Of a stretch of 7,428 nucleotides of DNA, positions 1-4,760 are shown piece after piece. The notes below the pieces were generated by a model. The model was not told the DNA's origin, searched no databases, and saw nothing but the letters and a program-made list of their open reading frames with translations. The stretch comes from Clostridiales bacterium (GTDB lineage Bacteria > Bacillota > Clostridia > Christensenellales > Christensenellaceae), in the NCBI GenBank assembly GCA_003510345.1, contig DOMW01000007.1:2150-9577 (forward strand), given 5' to 3'. The translations under genes were made by a program, and so were the position numbers. Each line of letters starts with the position of its first letter. The first letter of the stretch is position 1.

Positions 1-17
1 TCGGCGGAGGAATAATG

Positions 18-88
18 GGTTCATCCTTTCCCGCGCGCAGCGCGGGAAAGGTGAGGGTGAACCGCTCGTCACGCGCGCGGGCGGTTCA
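18..88. repeat. Overlapping inverted repeats (competing hairpins), possible intergenic palindromic element
   Basis: An 11-bp perfect stem (25-35 with 41-51, five-base loop CGCAG) sits inside an outer pair GGTTCA (18-23) with TGAACC (58-63). The same TGAACC is the start of TGAACCGC (58-65), which pairs perfectly with GCGGTTCA (81-88). The middle arm can therefore pair with either flank, so two mutually exclusive folds are possible. No T-run follows on either strand, so it is not a standard terminator. It could be a dispersed palindromic repeat or a regulatory RNA element; the sequence alone does not decide. Confidence 0.45.
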
Positions 89-113
89 TCAGGTGCTCCG
101 TCATGTATAAAGC

Positions 114-202
114 AGGAATGGCACTCCGCTATGAGAAAAAACATTTCCTCATGATAGAGCAAATTCACAAATGGAAAGACATGTTTTTTCTAATCCATTC
201 CT
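114..202. repeat. Nested inverted repeat of about 89 bases, function unknown
   Basis: AGGAATGG (114-121) pairs perfectly with CCATTCCT (195-202). Inside it GAAAAAACAT (135-144) pairs perfectly with ATGTTTTTTC (181-190), and TTCC (145-148) can stack on with GGAA (173-176). The nested order suggests one long imperfect hairpin, such as a structured RNA or a small non-coding repeat element. No open frame with a ribosome binding site was found inside it. The A/T-rich arms make some chance pairing possible. Confidence 0.4.
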
Positions 203-239
203 CACTGCCCGCCCACGCGCCGAGCGGGGGAAAATAGAG

Positions 240-269
240 GAAAAAGAAAGACGCCCGGCGCAAGGGCGT
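240..269 (-). terminator. Candidate Rho-independent terminator of the lipoprotein peptidase gene
   Basis: Read on the minus strand, ACGCCC pairs with GGGCGT (269-264 with 256-251, seven-base loop) and is followed by the T-rich stretch CTTTCTTTTT (250-241). It starts 64 bases after the peptidase stop codon. The stem is only 6 bp and the T-run is interrupted, so it would be of moderate strength. Confidence 0.45.
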
Positions 270-332
270 AGGGCGCACTGAAGTCATTGCCAAAGTTAAT
301 ACAAAACCACGCACAGATGGGCCACTCCCTAC

Positions 333-2126
333 CTAAGCCGCCGCCTGCCAGTCTTCCTCTATCAGGTATTTTTGCGCAAAATCCGCGACCCATTGCACCT
401 GCCCCGGGCTAAACGGGCTTTTAAGCCCGGCGGCTTCCACATTTTCAATGAATTGATCGCTCTGCTCACGGTATATTAAGTCGTGATACGTATCAACCGC
501 CAGGGGTTCGTCTTGCAGGGAAAGCTCAAAAAGCTGCAGCGCGACATTGCCGGAAGTGGAATAGGCCAGCGTGTAGAAAGGCATTTGGTAGATGTGCGGC
601 ATGGAAACCCAGTCATACCGGTTGTACTCCTCGAAATTGAAGGCATCTACGCCAAACCGGGAGAATTCCTCAAGGGAAATCTGATTGACCGCGTCGACCG
701 TCAGCTCTTCCGGGGGGAGGGAATACACCCGAAGCTCTATCGCGGTGTAAAGCGGCTGCTCCACAATGGAAGTAAACACGCCGGAGAGGGTGTCGTAACA
801 CATCTCATACCCGGTTGAGCTTCCAAACGCGGAACCAAATTTAGTGGCAACAAGCGTTTCCAGCCCTTTAGAGTACACCTCATCCATATCCGTAGAGGCG
901 TATAGGGATGAATAAGTGCAATAAGCGTCATAAAAATGGCCAAATTCATGCAGCAGTGTAATCATGCTATCCGCGCCCTCGTCATAGGTCATCAATATAA
1001 ACGGCGCGTCGTAGTCGTAGATGTACGTGGTCATGCCGCCGGCGTCTTTGCCCGTGCGCGGCGCGTAGTCGATAAGCTCAAAGTATTCCATCGCGTCGAA
1101 CGCGTCGAGAAGGTCCGGGGAAAGCTGGTAGAGCGCGTCCCGCAGAAAAGCGGCGTATTCACTGTAGTTCATCGAAACATCAGGATTGTAAAGAAACCCG
1201 ACGTCGGCATGGTCTTTGAAAGCGGGTACCGCGTATGTCACGATGTCATCAAGGTAAGCGCGCGCCATTTCCAGCGTGTAATCGGTGGATTGCCCGTTGA
1301 AATAAAGCGCGGCATAGTTTTCGTATCCCAGCAAATGCGCGATCTCCTGGCGGATCGTAACAAGGTCGATATACAGCTCGCCTAAAACTGGATTGTGCTC
1401 TTTATACCAGGCGGAAAGTGCTTGCTGGTATTCGTCCAAGCCGGGCAGTTCCATAATGTCGTAGTAGGTGAGGTTTTCTCCGTTATACTCGACGGTAGCG
1501 GTGGCCATCATTTCCGAATGCTGCGTAATGAGGGCCGCTTCCTCCTCATAAAGCGGCGCTGTTTCCTCCGTGACATAGTCCATATCGTCAATCGTGGCGA
1601 AAAAGTCTTCGCTCCATTCGCGTTCTATTTGTTCCCGAAAAGAGGAAGCGTACAGTGTATCCTGTAGCTTTTGGAAAGAAAGCTGTACGTCCGCGGTGTT
1701 TTGGAACAGATAATTGACTTCATCCAGCCAATACCCGTCATTTCTATCGAGGGCGGAATGGATCTCGGCCAGCGCCCGCATGGAAAAGTAATGGTAATAG
1801 TGTTCCCCCGCTTCCCGCATGAGGCTTTCTAGTTCATCCATGTCTTTGCTTAGTGGCAGCAACAGGTTGATTTCTTCGATGCGCTCCGCCAAGGCGACGG
1901 CATCCGGCCGCTCGTACTCCATTTGGCTGAAGGGAATCAGGTTACTGCCGCCTTCCTCTGGCTCCGGCGCGGTTGCGGGCTCTTTTGTAGGATCCGCTGG
2001 TGCCGGGGTGGCGGTTTCCTGCGCGATCCCGCTTAATAAATTGAAAGGGAAACACGCGCTTAAAAAAACGCTCAGTAAAAGGAGCGCAACAAAAACAAGC
2101 AGGCTTTTATGAGAGGTTTGCTTCAT
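333..2126 (-). CDS. Lipoprotein zinc metallopeptidase, M3 / oligoendopeptidase F-like
   Basis: Predicted 597-residue membrane-anchored peptidase. Residues 1-25 form a lipoprotein signal: basic start, hydrophobic core and lipobox LSAC with Cys25 as the lipidation site. A Pro/Thr/Glu-rich linker (about 36-60) follows. The catalytic HEFGH lies at 393-397; H393 and H397 would bind zinc and E394 would activate water. E416, in a DEVYS context 23 residues after the first His, fits the third zinc ligand of family M3. The PHIYQMPFYTLAYSTSG segment (510-526) matches the conserved C-terminal His/Tyr segment of oligoendopeptidase F. M3 enzymes usually cut short peptides, so extracytoplasmic peptide trimming or nutrition is inferred. 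The start is supported by AAAGGTGG four bases before the ATG. It lies 16 bases after the PH-like gene on the same strand, so co-transcription is likely. The N-terminal half resembles nothing I can name; exact subfamily and substrate are uncertain. Confidence 0.85.
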   Translation of the reverse strand: MKQTSHKSLLVFVALLLLSVFLSACFPFNLLSGIAQETATPAPADPTKEPATAPEPEEGGSNLIPFSQMEYERPDAVALAERIEEINLLLPLSKDMDELESLMREAGEHYYHYFSMRALAEIHSALDRNDGYWLDEVNYLFQNTADVQLSFQKLQDTLYASSFREQIEREWSEDFFATIDDMDYVTEETAPLYEEEAALITQHSEMMATATVEYNGENLTYYDIMELPGLDEYQQALSAWYKEHNPVLGELYIDLVTIRQEIAHLLGYENYAALYFNGQSTDYTLEMARAYLDDIVTYAVPAFKDHADVGFLYNPDVSMNYSEYAAFLRDALYQLSPDLLDAFDAMEYFELIDYAPRTGKDAGGMTTYIYDYDAPFILMTYDEGADSMITLLHEFGHFYDAYCTYSSLYASTDMDEVYSKGLETLVATKFGSAFGSSTGYEMCYDTLSGVFTSIVEQPLYTAIELRVYSLPPEELTVDAVNQISLEEFSRFGVDAFNFEEYNRYDWVSMPHIYQMPFYTLAYSTSGNVALQLFELSLQDEPLAVDTYHDLIYREQSDQFIENVEAAGLKSPFSPGQVQWVADFAQKYLIEEDWQAAA

Positions 2127-2142
2127 TCGGCCACCTTTCCGA

Positions 2143-2475
2143 TCAGCGTGAAGAATAGAAATCCATCAGGTTTTCCTGGATTTCAATAGCAACTTTATAG
2201 TTATCTTCCCCCGTAAAGAATACCATATCGTCATCCGCGTTCACATCACGCCCGGTTACGGAAGATTTGATTGTCTTGTTTGCGTCCGGCGTCCTGAAAT
2301 AAATATACCCGCGGTGGATATCGATGGGGGCTGAAACTTCAATACAGAGTATTTTCGCGAGCGGAATCACCCGGACCTGCTTATTGATTTTTGTCATTTC
2401 CAATATCAAGCAGTTGCGGTCCACATAGAGAGACATATCACCCATTCCATGCAGTACAAGAGGAGAATCATTCAC
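2143..2475 (-). CDS. Small PH-like domain protein, function unknown
   Basis: A 110-residue protein without signal peptide or membrane segment. The pattern of short hydrophobic strands (residues 14-60), then GYIYFRTP (57-63), a polar loop with acidic DDD (81-83), the strand MVFFTG and a closing helix (about 91-107) resembles the single-domain bacterial PH-like proteins (DUF4429/SHOCT-associated type). That comparison is from memory of the family pattern and is moderate at best. The first in-frame start is GTG at 2475; AAAGGACGG lies upstream with a somewhat long 9-12 base gap, so a start at Met11 or Met14 cannot be excluded. It is the first gene of a two-gene unit with the lipoprotein peptidase, whose ribosome binding site begins just after this stop codon. 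Such domains often bind partners or membranes, but no role can be assigned here. Confidence 0.7.
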   Translation of the reverse strand: MNDSPLVLHGMGDMSLYVDRNCLILEMTKINKQVRVIPLAKILCIEVSAPIDIHRGYIYFRTPDANKTIKSSVTGRDVNADDDMVFFTGEDNYKVAIEIQENLMDFYSSR

Positions 2476-2519
2476 AATACGATACCGTCCTTTCTCACTA
2501 TTTGATAACTATAAATATG

Positions 2520-2549
2520 ATTATAGTATGAAATCGTGTAAAGACACAA
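2520..2549 (-). promoter_or_regulatory. Candidate sigma-A promoter for the PH-like protein / peptidase unit
   Basis: On the minus strand a perfect TATAAT (2525-2520) is preceded, after 18 bases, by TTGTGT (2549-2544), a half match to the -35 consensus. The predicted RNA start near 2512 would leave a leader of about 37 bases before the GTG at 2475. A small inverted repeat, ACTATA/TATAGT (2508-2513 with 2522-2527), overlaps the -10 box and could be an operator, or only AT-rich coincidence. Confidence 0.5.
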
Positions 2550-2601
2550 TAACATTATGCGTTAAAGGTGGTTTTTTTAACAAAGAGGGAGGAATCTTGT
2601 C

Positions 2602-2630
2602 TTTCTATTTACTGTAAAAAGGGTTATAAT
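2602..2630 (+). promoter_or_regulatory. Candidate sigma-A promoter for signal peptidase I
   Basis: A perfect TATAAT at 2625-2630 lies about 35 bases before the signal peptidase start codon. The hexamer at the right distance (TTTCTA, 2602-2607, 17-base spacer) is a weak -35 box, so the promoter may be modest or depend on an activator. The predicted leader is about 29 bases and contains the AAAGAGG ribosome binding site (2647-2653). Confidence 0.5.
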
Positions 2631-2665
2631 AAATGCCGTATAAATGAAAGAGGTTTATTGCGTAT

Positions 2666-3190
2666 ATGATTCGGTCGGAAAAGAGGAAACTGGTTGGCGG
2701 ATGGATACTGACAATTTTGATCGCTGTGGCGGCGGCGATGCTGATACGTACGTTCGTCTTTGGCATCATTCTTGTTGAGGGGCCGTCTATGCTGCCTACG
2801 CTGCATACAAACGAATGGCTGGCGGTGGAAAAAGTCAGCCGGTATTTTGGTTTACCTGAGCGGCAGGATATTATTATTGTGAAATACCCGGGAGAAGAGG
2901 ACACTTACGTGAAAAGGGCAGTCGGACTTCCGGGGGAAACGGTCGAAATCAAGAACAGTATTGTTTATATCGATGGCGCCGCGCTGCAGGAATCTTATGT
3001 GAGCGACCAGCCCTACGCCGACATGGAGCCGCTTGTTGTGCCGGATGGGCATGTTTTTGTGATGGGGGATAACCGGGCGCAGTCGTGGGACAGCCGCAAG
3101 CCGGAGACGGGGCCGATATCGCGCAACGCGATCGTTGGGCACGCGTTATGGGTGATATACCCATTTAGTGAAGCGCGGGGAATTGCGTAA
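2666..3190 (+). CDS. lepB: Signal peptidase I (type I leader peptidase, S26 family)
   Basis: A 174-residue membrane serine protease that removes signal peptides from exported proteins on the outer face of the membrane. Residues 10-36 form one N-terminal membrane anchor. GPSMLPTL (39-46) carries the catalytic Ser41; YVKRAVGLPGE (81-91) carries the general base Lys83 of the Ser/Lys dyad; GDNRAQSWDSR (134-144) is the conserved box E. All key residues are intact, and the length and single anchor match the short SipS-type enzymes of Gram-positive bacteria. The ATG is preceded by AAAGAGG with a rather long 12-base gap; no better in-frame start is visible. The gene stands alone, divergent from the peptidase unit, with the first strong terminator about 235 bases downstream. 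Many Firmicutes carry several paralogues, so it need not be the only one. Confidence 0.95.
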   Translation: MIRSEKRKLVGGWILTILIAVAAAMLIRTFVFGIILVEGPSMLPTLHTNEWLAVEKVSRYFGLPERQDIIIVKYPGEEDTYVKRAVGLPGETVEIKNSIVYIDGAALQESYVSDQPYADMEPLVVPDGHVFVMGDNRAQSWDSRKPETGPISRNAIVGHALWVIYPFSEARGIA

Positions 3191-3424
3191 AAAAACGGTA
3201 TGACAGCCGCGTATATCATATGAACGAGTAAAGGGTATTATGCTACGGGGTAAGCCCTGTATCCTGCGCAAAAAGCATGAAAAAGCAAAAAATAAGTGCA
3301 ATTAGGTAAAAAAATACTATACTACTCCAATTTGAAACTAAATAATGGTAGACAAATGTGCAAAAGTATGTTATGTTTATACGTAAGAAGTAGCCACTAT
3401 TAATAAATAATAGTATAAAGCAAA
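3191..3424. other. AT-rich intergenic stretch without a convincing gene
   Basis: This stretch and the terminator and promoter behind it separate signal peptidase from tRNA-Leu by about 350 bases. It is much more AT-rich than the flanking genes. Visible structure: a small hairpin TACGGGG/CCCTGTA (3244-3261), a perfect ACTATTA/TAATAGT stem (3396-3402 with 3408-3414), and a possible promoter TAGACA-17-TATGTT (3349-3377). A 21-codon frame at 3240-3305 has an AAAGGG four bases upstream but nothing else to support it. It may act as a long 3' UTR of signal peptidase and could also hold a short RNA. Confidence 0.4.
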
Positions 3425-3460
3425 CCAAAAGCGCCGCATGTAAAAATGCGGTGTTTTTGG
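3425..3460 (+). terminator. Strong bidirectional hairpin terminator
   Basis: A 15-bp stem (3425-3439 with 3446-3460, loop GTAAAA) has a GC-rich core (CGCCGCAT with ATGCGGTG, one G-T pair) flanked by A-rich and T-rich arms. On the plus strand the T-run is 3454-3458; on the minus strand the A-run 3427-3430 gives one too. It probably ends plus-strand transcripts from the signal peptidase side and shields the tRNA promoter from read-through. Confidence 0.8.
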
Positions 3461-3497
3461 TGGAACATACAAAACATGGCGCTGCGGCTAAGCTGCC

Positions 3498-3526
3498 TTG
3501 ACTTCTGTATTTTGGTATGCTATGAT
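3498..3526 (+). promoter_or_regulatory. Strong sigma-A promoter of tRNA-Leu
   Basis: TTGACT (3498-3503) and TATGAT (3521-3526) are separated by exactly 17 bases, and a TG one base before the -10 box makes it an extended -10 promoter. Transcription should start near 3533, about 11 bases before the mature tRNA, as expected for a stable-RNA gene. Confidence 0.8.
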
Positions 3527-3543
3527 TTGCAGGTGAAATTTGT

Positions 3544-3630
3544 GCCGGTGTGATGGAATTGGCAGACGTGACGGATTCAAAATCCGTTGGTAGCGATACC
3601 GTGTCGGTTCGAGTCCGACCACCGGTACCA
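3544..3630 (+). tRNA. tRNA-Leu, anticodon CAA (reads UUG)
   Basis: An 87-base class II tRNA. The acceptor stem is GCCGGTG (3544-3550) with CACCGGT (3620-3626), one G-T pair; A3627 is the discriminator and CCA is encoded (3628-3630). The anticodon arm ACGGA/TCCGT (3571-3575 with 3583-3587) holds loop TTCAAAA, anticodon CAA at 3578-3580. The long variable arm GGTA/TACC with a GCGA tetraloop (3589-3600) is typical of leucine tRNA. The T arm GTCGG/CCGAC (3603-3607 with 3615-3619) has the TTCGAGT loop. The gene is monocistronic, with its own promoter and terminator. No second copy of its 3' end is present, so there is no sign of an integrated element using it as an attachment site. Confidence 0.97.
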
Positions 3631-3651
3631 CGTCAGAGCGCACTGCGCTCC

Positions 3652-3686
3652 AAAGCCCCGTACCAAAAACAGGTACGGGGCTTTTT
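3652..3686 (+). terminator. Rho-independent terminator of tRNA-Leu
   Basis: A perfect 13-bp stem (3652-3664 with 3672-3684, loop AAAAACA) runs directly into a T-run (3682-3686). A smaller GAGCGC/GCGCTC hairpin (3636-3650) lies between it and the tRNA 3' end and may help processing. Confidence 0.92.
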
Positions 3687-3867
3687 CGTTCCGTGGCTCT
3701 TCCTCTTCCCCACGCGACCTGTTTCACTGGGCTCGCGCGGGGGCCCCTTTGATACAAGTGCCCGCGAACATGCCGCGCATTAATCATGGTGCGCGATTTT
3801 GCTTTCAAGCCCGCGCCTATGCGTCATCTAAATAGTCTAATCATTACAGCGGGCAATGCCTGCGGGT

Positions 3868-3901
3868 ATGTCGCGAATCATCTTTTGGTGGTTCGCGATG
3901 T
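3868..3901 (+). repeat. Stable hairpin downstream of the MBL hydrolase gene, no T-run
   Basis: TCGCGAATCATC (3871-3882) pairs with GGTGGTTCGCGA (3887-3898) around a TTTT loop: 12 pairs, two of them G-U, in plus-strand RNA, with up to three weaker pairs outside. In minus-strand RNA those two pairs become A-C mismatches, so the fold favours the plus strand. It lies just past the 3' end of the minus-strand MBL gene, where a terminator is expected, but neither strand has a T-run. The rest of 3687-3905 shows nothing I can support. Confidence 0.45.
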
Positions 3902-3905
3902 TGCT

Positions 3906-4724
3906 CTAAAGCTCCACGCGCATAAAATCAGAAGCGGCGAAGGTATTTGGGAAAATCTTGCGGGATCTCCGCTCCATTTCATCGATATCCTCATCCTCCA
4001 GCCGGTAGCCGTAATGGAACAGCGCAAGCTTTTTCGCGTCTACGCGTTTCGCCCACTGCGCGGCCTCCCGCCAGCTGGAATGCCCCCAGCCCGGAATACA
4101 CCCTCCATCGTCAAAGAATGTATCCAGCACGAGCAGGTCCGCCTTATGGGTAAACGCTTCAAACGCTTCGTCATTAAGGTGCTCGGCAAGCTCAATATCG
4201 GTACAGTAGCAAAACGCCTTGCCGCCGCATTCCACGCGATACCCCACCGTACCGCTGGGGTGGGAGAGCGGGTAAGTCCTGACCTTTACGCCATTGCCAA
4301 TAGCAATCTCCTCCCCAGCCGATATGGTGTTATACCGTATCCCGGCGTTAAAGCTCCCGATGTGTATGGGATGAAGCGGCGGCGATATAAACTGGTTTAC
4401 CACACCGTAAAAATCCTTGCCCTCATGGCTCGCGCCGTAGATATCGAAGCTCTTTTCCGCATCGAAAAACTGGGAAAAGAACAAAAACCCGCTGAAATGG
4501 TCGATGTGGTAATGGGAGAAGAATATGTGGCAATGCTCCCGCTGGAACCCCTCCAGCCCCCCAAATCCGCATATGCCGGAGCCTGAGTCGAATATAAGCG
4601 TCTCCCCGCCCGCCCGCGCCGCTACGCATAGCGTGTTGGTCCCATATTTTTTGCGCCTGCCGCCGTTGTAGGCACAGGAGCCGTTCGTCCCCAAAAAGGC
4701 TACCTCAAATTTACCGTCCATCAT
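3906..4724 (-). CDS. MBL-fold metallohydrolase (COG1235/PhnP-like)
   Basis: A 272-residue protein of the metallo-beta-lactamase fold. The first strand ends in the LGTNGS loop (11-16), as in this subgroup. The metal-binding motif HYHIDH (71-76) supplies H71, H73, D75 and H76; further ligands fit H155 (LSHPSG), D176 (CTDIE) and H237 (LFHYGY), so the di-metal site looks complete. GWGHSSWREA (212-221) is the family's helix motif. The usual FHHDP is changed to FHYGY. Relatives cleave phosphodiester bonds, including cyclic nucleotides, but the substrate here cannot be read from sequence. There is no signal peptide, so it is probably cytoplasmic. Two ATG codons stand in tandem; the GAGGTG box is 1 base before the first and 4 before the second (4721), so the second is slightly more likely used. 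It follows the repeat-protein gene by 36 bases on the same strand. Confidence 0.88.
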   Translation of the reverse strand: MMDGKFEVAFLGTNGSCAYNGGRRKKYGTNTLCVAARAGGETLIFDSGSGICGFGGLEGFQREHCHIFFSHYHIDHFSGFLFFSQFFDAEKSFDIYGASHEGKDFYGVVNQFISPPLHPIHIGSFNAGIRYNTISAGEEIAIGNGVKVRTYPLSHPSGTVGYRVECGGKAFCYCTDIELAEHLNDEAFEAFTHKADLLVLDTFFDDGGCIPGWGHSSWREAAQWAKRVDAKKLALFHYGYRLEDEDIDEMERRSRKIFPNTFAASDFMRVEL

Positions 4725-4725
4725 C

Positions 4726-4731
4726 CACCTC
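4726..4731 (-). promoter_or_regulatory. Ribosome binding site of the MBL hydrolase gene
   Basis: GAGGTG (minus strand, 4731-4726) lies one base before the ATG at 4724 and four bases before the ATG at 4721. One base is too close for efficient initiation, so translation probably starts at 4721. The site is within the 36-base gap to the upstream gene, where no terminator hairpin is visible. Confidence 0.55.
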
Positions 4732-4760
4732 GCCGTCCGCTTTCCCGTGCTTAACCCGAC

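Noticed and set aside
14..109. A 31-residue plus-strand frame with GGAGG four bases before its ATG
   Set aside because: It runs through the palindromic element, is Arg/Ser-rich without any recognisable pattern, and its apparent ribosome binding site may be chance. Kept only as a remote possibility.
202..393. A 63-residue minus-strand frame at the peptidase 3' end
   Set aside because: It overlaps the end of the peptidase gene in another frame and the candidate terminator; it has no ribosome binding site.
936..1385. A 149-residue plus-strand frame antisense to the peptidase
   Set aside because: It is the mirror of a well-supported coding region; the product is rich in Arg and Val with no domain.
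3240..3305. A 21-residue basic plus-strand frame (starts MLRGKPC) with AAAGGG upstream
   Set aside because: Too short, in AT-rich DNA, overlapping a small hairpin, with no family resemblance.
3243..3428. A 61-residue hydrophobic minus-strand frame
   Set aside because: It starts at TTG inside the terminator hairpin without a ribosome binding site; hydrophobic translations are expected from AT-rich non-coding DNA.
3608..3630. tRNA-Leu 3' end as an attachment site for an integrated element
   Set aside because: No second copy of the tRNA 3' end and no integrase gene are present in the window.
3488..3808. A 106-residue minus-strand frame containing GLEPTRYRYQRILNPSRL
   Set aside because: This is the well-known false protein produced by translating the antisense strand of tRNA-Leu.
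3786..4586. A 266-residue plus-strand frame antisense to the MBL hydrolase
   Set aside because: Long only because the opposite strand is a GC-rich gene; the minus-strand protein has complete MBL motifs while this one has none.
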